The notes below the pieces were generated by a model. It did no database searches and was not told the DNA's origin. It saw nothing but the letters and a program-made list of their open reading frames with translations. Position numbers and translations under genes: made by a program. Positions 47,109 through 64,000 of a stretch of 64,000 bases of DNA are shown piece by piece. How positions within the stretch are numbered: position 1 is the first letter of the stretch; every line of letters starts with the position of its first letter. The stretch spans positions 4,287,001-4,351,000 of the forward strand of contig NZ_CP121354.1 in the NCBI RefSeq assembly GCF_029674545.1. The letters run 5' to 3'. Origin of the DNA: Mesorhizobium sp. WSM4904 (lineage in GTDB: Bacteria; Pseudomonadota; Alphaproteobacteria; Rhizobiales; Rhizobiaceae).

Positions 47109-47759
47109 TACGTCGCCCTTCCGGAAGTTTTTCGGGGCAACATTCAGTCCCGCCCCGCTTGCAAACGGATATGCAACTCCTACCCATCATTAAAATCGAT
47201 TGTCGCTATACGTCCTATAACGGGAATGGATAGATACCCGTGCGACTGTTCCTCCGACGATATCTGCGCTTTCTATGCGGAGCGCTCATCGGGGCGGTCG
47301 TCAACTCGGGAGGCCGGGAATCCGGTAGAGCGGACGTGCTTCTCCGGTCACTGTGAACTGCCGTCGCAGGACGTTGGTTCGAGCTCTGCTGCCCGTGCCA
47401 TTCCTTAAATGGCGGGCCGAAGATGAGAGCGCCCTGCCGTTGAAAACCGGCGGGTGGCTTGCCATATAGCGAAAACTGGGGCATAAGGCCCGCATAGCCG
47501 GGACGGAACGACTGGATGGTTCCGAGGCGGCGCTAGAACATAAAGCGGAACACTTGCCACTTGCGTGGACCAAGAATCGGTTTTATGTAGACTGAACAGA
47601 CACGCGACGCGTGGAGCTGGGAAGCCGGCTTTACGCGTCTGATTTGCGTGGGCGAAATGGCGGCGCTGATTCGGCGTCGGCACGAAGCCTAGGCGGCACG
47701 TCCCGGCCAGCGGGATCATCCAGGAGGCCCGGCCAACGGGTCTTGAAGACAGGCGGCAC
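47109..47759. other. Islet right end, tRNA-Trp-like remnant and secE leader
   Basis: A 651-bp gap with no supported gene. From about 47325 it contains GGTAGAGCGG, then after an unrelated stretch GCAGG and a T-arm-like GGTTCGAGC followed by CTGCTGCCCGTGCCATTCCTT, all matching parts of tRNA-Trp. It cannot form a complete anticodon arm, so it is a remnant or an attachment-site copy. Rightward of it lies the leader of secE, with a weak candidate promoter TTGCGT (47561-47566), 17-bp spacer, TATGTA (47584-47589). Confidence 0.6.
47366..47410 (+). pseudogene. tRNA-Trp 3' end copy (attachment-site-like)
   Basis: This stretch matches 44181-44226 of the intact tRNA-Trp and its downstream flank with only a few changes, and perfectly for 21 bp. 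The anticodon arm before it does not fold, so it cannot be a working tRNA. Confidence 0.75.
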
Positions 47760-47963
47760 ATGGCTTCGAAAACCACTAACCCTTTCACCTTTCTCCAGCA
47801 GGTTCGCGCGGAGACGGCCAAGGTGACATGGCCATCGCGCCGCGAGACCATGATCTCGACGGTGATGGTCCTGGTGTTCGCGGTCATCGCGATGATCTTC
47901 TTCTTCGCCGCCGACATAGCCATGGGCTATGCGATCGAGTGGATATTGGGCCTCGGACACTAA
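47760..47963 (+). CDS. secE: Preprotein translocase subunit SecE
   Basis: A 67-residue single-span SecE, the short form usual outside gammaproteobacteria. The conserved amphipathic region FLQQVRAETAKVTWPSRRET precedes the membrane helix (about residues 33-58, MVLVFAVIAMIFFFAADIAM). It clamps SecY in the inner membrane. nusG follows after 27 bp. Confidence 0.96.
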   Translation: MASKTTNPFTFLQQVRAETAKVTWPSRRETMISTVMVLVFAVIAMIFFFAADIAMGYAIEWILGLGH

Positions 47964-47990
47964 GTTCGGCGATTACGGAGACGTCGTGAA

Positions 47991-48518
47991 ATGACTGCGC
48001 GCTGGTACATCGTCCACGCCTATTCGAACTTCGAGAAGAAGGTCGCCGAGGACATCGAGAACAAGGCCAAGCAGAAGGGCCTGTCCGGCGAGATCGAGCA
48101 GATCGTGGTGCCGACCGAGAAGGTCGTCGAGATCCGTCGCGGCCGCAAGGTCGACGCCGAGCGCAAGTTCTTCCCGGGCTATGTGCTCTTGAAGGCCAAC
48201 CTGACGGACGCCGTGTTCTCGCTGGTCAAGAACACGCCGAAGGTCACCGGCTTCCTCGGTGACTCCAAGCCGGTGCCGATCACCGAGACCGAGGCGCAGC
48301 GCATCCTGAACCAGGTTCAGGAGGGCGTCGAGCGGCCGAAGCCGTCGGTCACCTTCGAGATCGGCGAGGCGATCCGCGTTTCGGACGGTCCGTTCGCGTC
48401 CTTCAACGGCTTCGTCCAGGAAGTGGACGAGGAGCGCGCGCGCCTCAAGGTGGAAGTTTCGATCTTCGGGCGCGCTGTGCCGGTCGATCTCGAATTCGGA
48501 CAGGTCGAAAAGGGCTGA
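47991..48518 (+). CDS. nusG: Transcription termination/antitermination factor NusG
   Basis: A 175-residue factor linking RNA polymerase to Rho and the ribosome. The NGN domain begins RWYIVHAYSNFEKKVAEDI and has FFPGYVLLKANLTD; the KOW domain has VSDGPFASFNGFVQEVDEE and IFGRAVPVDLEFGQVEK. Start ATG 47991. It precedes rplK, as in most bacteria. Confidence 0.97.
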   Translation: MTARWYIVHAYSNFEKKVAEDIENKAKQKGLSGEIEQIVVPTEKVVEIRRGRKVDAERKFFPGYVLLKANLTDAVFSLVKNTPKVTGFLGDSKPVPITETEAQRILNQVQEGVERPKPSVTFEIGEAIRVSDGPFASFNGFVQEVDEERARLKVEVSIFGRAVPVDLEFGQVEKG

Positions 48519-48692
48519 TCCGAAGATCCCTCGGCCGACAGGCGATGAGGGGTCGGCGGCGCGAGAAAGCGCGCTGCCATGAACGGGTGGGAGGCGAAAG
48601 CGGTTTAGCCGGCCGCTGGAACCGCACCACCGGACTGCAACCGCCGGCATTTCCCGACAGCGGGGCCGGCATGAGAAAAGGCAGGAATAGAG
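48519..48692 (+). promoter_or_regulatory. rplK leader region
   Basis: A 174-bp, G/C-rich gap between nusG and rplK with several possible short stems (for example GGCGGCGCG..CGCGCTGCC at about 48555). By position it is the leader in which ribosomal protein L1 would bind to control rplKA. I cannot show an L1 site with certainty. Confidence 0.35.
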
Positions 48693-49121
48693 ATGGCTAA
48701 GAAAGTTGCAGGCCAGCTCAAGCTCCAGGTTGCCGCGGGCTCGGCCACGCCGTCGCCCCCGATCGGCCCGGCGCTTGGTCAGCGCGGCATCAACATCATG
48801 GAGTTCTGCAAGGCGTTCAACGCGCAGACCCAGGAACTGGAGAAGGGCTCGCCCATCCCGGTCGTGATCACTTACTACCAGGACAAGTCGTTCACCTTCG
48901 TCATGAAGACGCCGCCGGTGAGCTACTTCCTGAAGAAGGCCGCCAACCTGAAGTCGGGCTCCAAGGAGCCGGGCAAGACCAAGGTCGGCACGATCTCGCG
49001 CGACAAGGTGCGCCAGATCGCCGAGCAGAAGATGAAGGACCTGAACGCAAACGACGTCGAGGCGGCCATGCGCATGGTCGAGGGCTCCGCCCGCTCGATG
49101 GGCCTGGAAGTGGTGGGCTAA
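48693..49121 (+). CDS. rplK: 50S ribosomal protein L11
   Basis: A 142-residue protein of the GTPase-associated centre that binds 23S rRNA. The N-domain has the Pro-rich [20 protein letters not shown] and the C-domain ends [18 protein letters not shown]. rplA starts 4 bp after the stop, so the two are coupled. Confidence 0.98.
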   Translation: MAKKVAGQLKLQVAAGSATPSPPIGPALGQRGINIMEFCKAFNAQTQELEKGSPIPVVITYYQDKSFTFVMKTPPVSYFLKKAANLKSGSKEPGKTKVGTISRDKVRQIAEQKMKDLNANDVEAAMRMVEGSARSMGLEVVG

Positions 49122-49125
49122 GATC

Positions 49126-49824
<699 letters not shown>

Positions 49825-50244
49825 GTGTCGTCCTGATCGGCTTCAGGCCGGTCGTTAGAGCATGATCCGGAACCGGTTTTCGGAAAAGATCATGCTCCAA
49901 CAAAGAAGAATTCCGGACCGCCGATCCGTCGGCGGTCCGGTAACCCGGAGGCCGAAAGGCTTCCGGATATCCTGTCCGAGATTGCAGGCGGCCCAAAAGC
50001 CTTAATTCGCATGGGCCTGCATGAGACGGGTGAAGACCCGACAAAGGAGCGAAAAGCTCCAATGAAAGGTTCGAACCGTGTTTGCCTTTTGTCAGCACAT
50101 CGCCGGCTTGGCCGTCGGTGTGGCGAAAGGGGGCAGGATCCTCGAGCGCCGTTCGGGAGATCCGTTTTTTGGATGGCCCGGCCGGCAAAAGGCAACCCGA
50201 CCTCTGACCTCGAGAATGAGGCAGGGGTCAACTGGAGATAGGCA
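49825..50244 (+). promoter_or_regulatory. rplJ leader region (candidate L10/L12 binding leader)
   Basis: A 420-bp gap with no gene. It starts with a palindromic repeat (49858-49897). After it, 49908-50060 has stems such as GGACCGCC..GGCGGTCC (about 49917-49941) and conserved-looking sequence GGGCCTGCATGAGACGGGTG, as expected for an L10 leader that lets L10-L12 limit translation of rplJL. The role is by position and general knowledge, not by an alignment. Confidence 0.5.
49858..49897. repeat. Palindromic repeat, GAGCATGATC type (copy 1)
   Basis: Arms GAGCATGATC (49858-49867) and GATCATGCTC (49888-49897) are perfect, with CGGTTTTCGG-like sequence between them. A near copy is at 55652-55693. 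This type is widespread in rhizobial chromosomes. Confidence 0.88.
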
Positions 50245-50763
50245 GTGGACAGAGCGGAAAAACGCGAACTCGTCACGGGCCTGAACGAAGCGTTCTCGAA
50301 CGCGGGTTCAGTCGTCGTGGCCCACTACGCCGGTATCACCGTGGCGCAAATGAACGACCTGAGGTCGAAGATGCGCGCCGCCGGTGGCACCGTCAAAGTC
50401 GCGAAGAACCGTCTCGCCAAGATCGCTCTTCAGGGCACGGACTCCGCATCGATCGTCGATCTGTTCAAGGGACAGACGCTGATCGCTTATTCGGAGGATC
50501 CGGTTGCGGCGCCGAAGATCGCGTCCGAGTTCGCCAAGGGGAATGACAAGCTGATCATTCTCGGCGGCGCGATGGGCTCGACCTCGCTCAACGCCGACGG
50601 TGTCAAGGCACTCGCTACGATGCCGTCGCTCGACGAGCTGCGCGCCAAGCTGGTTGGCATGATCGCCACGCCGGCAACCCGGATCGCCCAGATCGTCAAT
50701 GCGCCCGCGGCTTCGGTCGCGCGCGTCATCGGCGCTTACGCCCGGAAGGACGAGGCGGCATGA
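50245..50763 (+). CDS. rplJ: 50S ribosomal protein L10
   Basis: A 172-residue protein that anchors the L7/L12 stalk. Family motifs: [30 protein letters not shown] and a C-terminal helix with [20 protein letters not shown] that holds the L12 dimers. The start is a GTG at 50245, supported by GGAGA 7 nt upstream and by the family N-terminus [10 protein letters not shown]. Confidence 0.97.
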   Translation: MDRAEKRELVTGLNEAFSNAGSVVVAHYAGITVAQMNDLRSKMRAAGGTVKVAKNRLAKIALQGTDSASIVDLFKGQTLIAYSEDPVAAPKIASEFAKGNDKLIILGGAMGSTSLNADGVKALATMPSLDELRAKLVGMIATPATRIAQIVNAPAASVARVIGAYARKDEAA

Positions 50764-50817
50764 GGCCGTTCCTCGCTGTCAACAACACACGTTCGAACCA
50801 AGTAAAGGAATACACAA

Positions 50818-51198
50818 ATGGCTGATCTCGCGAAGATCGTAGACGACCTTTCGAAGCTGACCGTCCTCGAGGCGGCCGAGCTGTCGAAGCTCCTGGAAGA
50901 GAAGTGGGGCGTTTCGGCCGCCGCTCCGGTGGCGGTTGCCGCTGCTGCCGGTGGCGCTGCCGCTGCTGCTGCTCCGGCTGAAGAGAAGACGGAATTCGAC
51001 GTCGTTCTCGCCGACGCCGGCGCCCAGAAGATCAACGTCATCAAGGAAGTCCGCGCCATCACCGGCCTTGGCCTCAAGGAAGCCAAGGACCTGGTCGAAG
51101 CGGCTCCGAAGCCGGTCAAGGAAGGCGTTTCCAAGGCCGACGCCGACAAGTTCAAGGCTCAGCTGGAAGCAGCTGGCGCCAAGGTCGAGCTGAAGTAA
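50818..51198 (+). CDS. rplL: 50S ribosomal protein L7/L12
   Basis: A 126-residue stalk protein. The N-terminal dimerisation region, [20 protein letters not shown], is followed by an Ala-rich hinge and the C-terminal domain [20 protein letters not shown] with [20 protein letters not shown], which recruits translational GTPases. AAAGGAATAC precedes the ATG. Confidence 0.98.
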   Translation: MADLAKIVDDLSKLTVLEAAELSKLLEEKWGVSAAAPVAVAAAAGGAAAAAAPAEEKTEFDVVLADAGAQKINVIKEVRAITGLGLKEAKDLVEAAPKPVKEGVSKADADKFKAQLEAAGAKVELK

Positions 51199-51283
51199 TA
51201 GGCGAGGGCGGACGGTCTCGCGCCGTCCGCCCCCTCCCTGGTTAAGGGGGAGGTTTCGTGAACGCGAGACGTTTGAAAACCTC

Positions 51284-51333
51284 TTTCCTGAGGGCCGGAA
51301 GCGGCCTTCAGGAAACGGGTTTTCTCCCGTTTT
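51284..51333 (+). promoter_or_regulatory. Overlapping hairpins between rplL and rpoB (attenuator-like)
   Basis: Hairpin 1: 51284-51297 pairs with 51302-51315 (14 bp, one G-U) around the loop GAAG. Hairpin 2: AAACGGG (51313-51319) pairs with CCCGTTT (51326-51332), followed by T. They share bases 51313-51315, so they compete. The second looks like a weak terminator. This fits partial termination that lowers rpoBC expression relative to rplJL. Confidence 0.65.
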
Positions 51334-51460
51334 AGCCGGCAGCCGCCAAGCGATTGGAAAGGGCGGCCGGAAAACAGACAGGGGCAGCCGGCGAGGCGGC
51401 CCGTTGGTGCAAGGCGAACCGCGGCGAGGTTCGTCCCGAGTTTTGAGCTAAGGAGCGACG

Positions 51461-55597
<4,137 letters not shown>

Positions 55598-55651
55598 GGG
55601 CGCAGCCGAGTAAGGCAATGGCGCGCCGCTACCCAAGTCGCGGCGCGTCCC

Positions 55652-55693
55652 GAGCATGATCCCGAAAGCCGGTTTTCGGACGAGATCATGCTC
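55652..55693. repeat. Palindromic repeat, GAGCATGATC type (copy 2)
   Basis: Arms GAGCATGATC (55652-55661) and GATCATGCTC (55684-55693), with CCGGTTTTCGG between. It lies in the rpoB-rpoC gap, so the repeat occurs twice in one transcription unit. Confidence 0.88.
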
Positions 55694-55794
55694 AACCAAG
55701 AAGTATTCTTCGGCCGGTCGGGCCGGCCAGTCTGCGGGCATTCGGCCCGCGATCGATGCAAGGGGTTTTCGAGGACCCCGAAAAGGAGAACGGC

Positions 55795-59991
<4,197 letters not shown>

Positions 59992-60013
59992 GCGCGGATG
60001 GAACAAGAGAAAG

Positions 60014-60041
60014 AAAAAGGGGCCTGCGTGGCCCCTTTTTT
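60014..60041 (+). terminator. Rho-independent terminator of rpoBC
   Basis: An 11-bp stem AAAAAGGGGCC/GGCCCCTTTTT with a 5-nt loop and a final T, 22 bp after the rpoC stop. It ends the main super-operon. Confidence 0.93.
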
Positions 60042-60068
60042 GCATTCCTGCCAAGACAAGGATGAACC

Positions 60069-60734
60069 ATGAGCGCCAGGACCTGGACGGCTGTCGACGA
60101 CTATATCGTCGCCTCTCTCTTCGAAGCGGATCCCGCGCTTGACGCCGCGCTTGCGGCCAACCGCGAGCAGGGTCTGCCGGCCATCGACGTTTCGCCAGCG
60201 CAGGGCAAATTGCTTTCGCTGCTGGTGCGGATTGGCGGTGCGAAAAAGGTGCTCGAGATCGGCACGCTCGGCGGCTACTCGACCATCTGGATGGCAAGGG
60301 GTCTGCCTGCCGACGGCAAGGTCGTGACGCTGGAACTCGACCCGCACCACGCCGAGGTCGCGCGCTCGAACTTCGAGCGGGCAGGGGTCTCCGACAAGGT
60401 GGATTTGCGTCTCGGGCCGGCCCTTCAGTCGCTCACGGTGTTGGTCAGCGAAAATGCCGGTCCGTTCGACCTGATCTTCATCGACGCCGACAAACCGAAC
60501 AACCCGAACTATCTCTCCTGGGCCATGCGGCTTGCGCGCTCGGGGACGGTGATCGTCTGCGACAACGTCATCCGCGACGGCGCCGTCGTGAACAAGGATA
60601 GCGGCGATGCCAACGTCGAAGGCGCACGCGCGGCGTTCTCCTTCATTGGCGGCGAGAAGCGCCTGAACGGCACCGCCATCCAGACCGTCGGCGCCAAGGG
60701 CTACGACGGGTTTGCCATTGCGATCGTGGACTGA
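60069..60734 (+). CDS. SAM-dependent O-methyltransferase (family 3)
   Basis: A 221-residue class I methyltransferase of the caffeoyl-CoA/catechol type. The SAM-binding motif is VLEIGTLGGYSTIWMARGL, the acidic loop VVTLELDPHHAEVARSN, and the metal/substrate-binding FDLIFIDADKPNNPNYL and VIVCDNVIRDGAVV are present. Members methylate small hydroxylated compounds using a divalent metal. The substrate here is unknown. It stands directly after rpoC but behind its terminator. Confidence 0.9.
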   Translation: MSARTWTAVDDYIVASLFEADPALDAALAANREQGLPAIDVSPAQGKLLSLLVRIGGAKKVLEIGTLGGYSTIWMARGLPADGKVVTLELDPHHAEVARSNFERAGVSDKVDLRLGPALQSLTVLVSENAGPFDLIFIDADKPNNPNYLSWAMRLARSGTVIVCDNVIRDGAVVNKDSGDANVEGARAAFSFIGGEKRLNGTAIQTVGAKGYDGFAIAIVD

Positions 60735-60759
60735 CGCCGGCAGCGCCAGTCCCGCCGAC

Positions 60760-61689
60760 TCAATCGAAGAACGGTTCGACCACGTTACGCTTGCCGAGCA
60801 TGAAGGCGTCGGCGACATGCTGAAGCGGTGCCAGGTCGACGTCTGAGATGCCGGCCCGCACGATCTCGGCGAAGCGTTTGTAGAGCATCGGATACTCGGC
60901 CTCCGGCTCATCATGGATGATTTTGCCGTCGACGGCGAGCTTTGCGCCGCCGCCCGAAAGCACCATCTTGCCCTTGTCGGTCTCGGCCAGGATGTCCCAG
61001 CTCTGCGGACCGGTCTGCAGCCAGTCGAGCTCCATCGTCACCGGCAGCCCGGTCGAGGTGCGGAAGACGACATGCGCTGCGACCGGCGACGCACGATTCT
61101 CGGGGAAGTCGAGAATGGCCGAGGTGATGAACATCGGCGGCAGGATGTGGGTCGCGATCGACAGAGCGTTGATGCCTGGATCGAAGACGCCGAAACCGCC
61201 CGGCGCCCAGATCCATTCCTGGTTCGGGTGCCAGCGGCGCACGTCCTCCTTCCAGTTGATGGCGGCCGAGCTGACCTTGGCCGAGGCGAGGAAGGCGCGC
61301 GCGGCCTCGACCGCCGGCGCATAGCGCGAATGCCAACTGGCGAAAAGCGAAACGCCTTTCTTCGCGGCAATCGCCTTCAGGTCCTCGACCTCGCTGACGG
61401 TGGCGCCCGGCGGCTTCTCCATAAAGACATGCTTCCCGGCCTCGAGCGCGGCTCGCGCCGCGTCGTAGCGGAACTGCGGCGGCATGCAGAGCGAGACGGC
61501 TTCCAGGTTGGGCTCGGCGTCGAGCATCGCCTCGATCGTCGGATAGTTCGGGATGCCGTCGACCTTGCCGTGGCGGCTCGCGGCGGCTGCAAGCTGATAG
61601 CTGCCGTCCTTGGCGAGTGCGGGAAGGTGCTGATCGCGGACGATCTTCCCAACGCCGACGATACCGAGCCTGATGGGATTGCTGGTCAT
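60760..61689 (-). CDS. Gfo/Idh/MocA-family oxidoreductase, probably aldose 1-dehydrogenase
   Basis: A 309-residue NAD(P)-dependent sugar dehydrogenase. The Rossmann motif is RLGIVGVGKIVRDQHLPAL, the family EKPP motif is HVFMEKPPGATVSE, and the C-terminal domain shows GGFGVFDPGINALS with the conserved Asp/His-type ligand residues. NWKEDVRRWHPNQEWIW resembles galactose or arabinose 1-dehydrogenases of rhizobia, so a role in sugar oxidation is likely but not certain. GGAG precedes ATG 61689. Convergent with the methyltransferase. Confidence 0.85.
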   Translation of the reverse strand: MTSNPIRLGIVGVGKIVRDQHLPALAKDGSYQLAAAASRHGKVDGIPNYPTIEAMLDAEPNLEAVSLCMPPQFRYDAARAALEAGKHVFMEKPPGATVSEVEDLKAIAAKKGVSLFASWHSRYAPAVEAARAFLASAKVSSAAINWKEDVRRWHPNQEWIWAPGGFGVFDPGINALSIATHILPPMFITSAILDFPENRASPVAAHVVFRTSTGLPVTMELDWLQTGPQSWDILAETDKGKMVLSGGGAKLAVDGKIIHDEPEAEYPMLYKRFAEIVRAGISDVDLAPLQHVADAFMLGKRNVVEPFFD

Positions 61690-61785
61690 GGGAGCTCCGA
61701 GCGATTTTGGCTGAGATGTTCTAGGCAGGACAAAGGTGCCCGGCAAGCCAGGACGAATGAGGAGGCGTTCCGGCCGCCTTGCCGA

Positions 61786-62067
61786 TCAGATCGGTTCGTC
61801 GAAGGTGACGATCGACACTTCACCTTCCAGCGCGCCTTGATAGGCCGACAGATGCGGCTCCTCGTCGGGCACGCCTTCCATGTCGCCGATCTGGTCGAGC
61901 TCGGCTTCGGCGAATCCTTCGGCCGCGAGCGATTCGAGCGCGCGGCGCACGGCAGAATCATCGTCGGGCGCGACCAGCATCACATGCACGCCCTCCGGCT
62001 TGCCGCCCTTGCGCCGCCAGACCCGGCCGGTGATGATAGTGACCGGGCGCTCTTCATTGTCGTTCAC
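61786..62067 (-). CDS. Small acidic protein of unknown function
   Basis: A 93-residue protein: beta-rich start RPVTIITGRVWRRKGGKPEG, then HVMLVAPDDDSAVRRALESL and an acidic tail EGEVSIVTFDEP. I recognise no family. I chose a GTG start at 62067 (VNDNEERP) because it has a strong GGAGGAA site 9 nt upstream; an ATG at 62106 would add 13 residues with a weaker site. Confidence 0.7.
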   Translation of the reverse strand: MNDNEERPVTIITGRVWRRKGGKPEGVHVMLVAPDDDSAVRRALESLAAEGFAEAELDQIGDMEGVPDEEPHLSAYQGALEGEVSIVTFDEPI

Positions 62068-62529
62068 GGGCTGATTCCTCCGGAAGAGAGGGTTTTTGCC
62101 ATTCATGCCGCCTTCTTGCACGAAGCCGGCTGAGATGACAGCCGAAACCCGGTCACTTTCTTCCCCGCTCTTGAAAAAAGACGCAAGAAAATTACATGCG
62201 TTTTCCGCATGGCTGCCAAGCTCCGGATCGGGCGCAATATTTGCCGTTCCGGGGTTGACGGATATCGGCCTTGCGAGTAGAAGCCGCCACGTCAGAACCG
62301 ATGTGAGACTTGCCTTTCCGAGGCGACGCGCCTTGGAGTTTGCCTCAAACAGGGTTCGTTTTACGAGCGAAAAGACATCTCCGGCGCGCATGAAGCGGCT
62401 TCCGCTTCCTCTGCAATTTGTTCGGGCAGGACCGCGAGACGCGGTGTGTTGCCCGAATTTGCGTATGGAAATGACGCTTTGAGCGGCCCTGACAGGGCAA
62501 GACACGGAATTGAGAGACAAGAGGGTTTA
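62068..62529 (+). promoter_or_regulatory. Upstream region of the str operon with candidate promoter
   Basis: A 462-bp gap with no supported gene. The best promoter match is TTGACG (62255-62260), 17-bp spacer, TAGAAG (62278-62283), which would give a leader of about 240 nt before rpsL. No other element was found. Confidence 0.45.
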
Positions 62530-62901
62530 ATGCCTACCGTCAACCAGCTGATCCGCAAGCCGCGCCTGGCGCCGGTGAAGCGCAACAAGGTCCCGGCCAT
62601 GCAGCAGAACCCGCAGAAGCGGGGCGTCTGCACGCGCGTCTACACCACGACGCCGAAGAAGCCGAACTCGGCGCTGCGCAAGGTGGCCAAGATCCGCCTG
62701 ACCAATGGTTTCGAAGTGATCGGCTACATCCCGGGCGAAGGCCATAACCTTCAGGAGCACTCGGTGGTCATGATCCGCGGCGGCCGCGTCAAGGATCTGC
62801 CGGGCGTCCGCTACCACATCATCCGCGGCGTGCTCGACACGCAGGGTGTGAAGAACCGCAAGCAGCGCCGTTCGAAATACGGCGCGAAGCGTCCGAAGTA
62901 A
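62530..62901 (+). CDS. rpsL: 30S ribosomal protein S12
   Basis: A 123-residue decoding-centre protein. It begins [12 protein letters not shown] and has the streptomycin-relevant loops [13 protein letters not shown] and [12 protein letters not shown] with Lys residues in both, the sensitive form. First gene of the str operon. The chosen ATG gives the exact family start; an earlier ATG at 62446 does not. Confidence 0.98.
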   Translation: MPTVNQLIRKPRLAPVKRNKVPAMQQNPQKRGVCTRVYTTTPKKPNSALRKVAKIRLTNGFEVIGYIPGEGHNLQEHSVVMIRGGRVKDLPGVRYHIIRGVLDTQGVKNRKQRRSKYGAKRPK

Positions 62902-62951
62902 GGGTTTCCGGCTTCGGCGCTTTTTTTGACTGCGCCGTGCCACGAGATTGA

Positions 62952-63434
<483 letters not shown>

Positions 63435-63463
63435 AGCGCGAACGAGACTGAGAGGCACCTCCC

Positions 63464-64000
<537 letters not shown>

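Overview
The window is about 64 kb of high-GC chromosome from an alphaproteobacterium of the order Rhizobiales, most like Mesorhizobium or a close relative. The evidence is the core gene order (ppiD | tpiA-secG-pyrG; rlmB-tRNA-Tyr-tRNA-Gly-tuf-tRNA-Trp-secE-nusG-rplKAJL-rpoBC-rpsL-rpsG-fusA), rhizobial small families (DUF982, BA14K, DUF1289, DUF2905), an alphaproteobacterial prtD/prtE-type secretion pair, and several intergenic palindromic repeats of the rhizobial kind. This placement is an inference from content; no 16S rRNA gene is present.

Layout. 1-8.7 kb: housekeeping genes (ppiD partial, tpiA, secG, an L,D-transpeptidase, pyrG), a frameshifted DUF1697 gene ending in a long inverted repeat, an NCS1 nucleobase permease and a DUF982 protein. 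8.8-15.6 kb: a type I secretion locus on the minus strand (substrate, then ABC exporter, then membrane-fusion protein). The substrate is a 1146-residue repeat protein with an A-B-B-A layout. 16.1-23.6 kb: dusA, a membrane aspartic protease with a DUF1289 partner, cobT, an exported unknown protein, a DEAD-box helicase whose tail is out of frame, and NAD kinase. 23.6-28.9 kb: a polyamine-type ABC uptake operon ending in a metallo-beta-lactamase-fold hydrolase, with a divergent TetR regulator and a likely operator. 28.9-32 kb: small membrane or exported proteins and tRNA-Thr. 32-36.7 kb: the glyoxylate-to-glycerate pathway (gcl, hyi, glxR) with a divergent IclR regulator. 36.7-44.2 kb: a large heptanucleotide array, rlmB, tRNA-Tyr, tRNA-Gly, small stress and membrane genes, tuf, a duplicated ClpP-fold exported protein, a truncated hemoglobin and tRNA-Trp. 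44.2-47.4 kb: a small accessory islet flanked by copies of the tRNA-Trp 3' end. 47.7-64 kb: the transcription/translation super-operon, then a methyltransferase, an oxidoreductase and the start of the str operon (rpsL, rpsG, fusA, cut by the window end).

How genes work together. The substrate, ABC exporter and membrane-fusion genes form a dedicated exporter-substrate unit that needs a TolC-like porin encoded elsewhere. gcl joins two glyoxylates, hyi isomerises the product and glxR reduces it, controlled probably by the IclR protein. SecE/SecG, NusG, ribosomal proteins and RNA polymerase form the growth core.

The most unusual items are the tRNA-Trp islet, the A-B-B-A secreted protein without visible RTX nonapeptides, the 18-copy CTATTCG array that supplies the stop codon of rlmB, the tandem ClpP-like protein whose second half has lost the candidate serine, and two apparent frameshifts (DEAD-box helicase tail and DUF1697).
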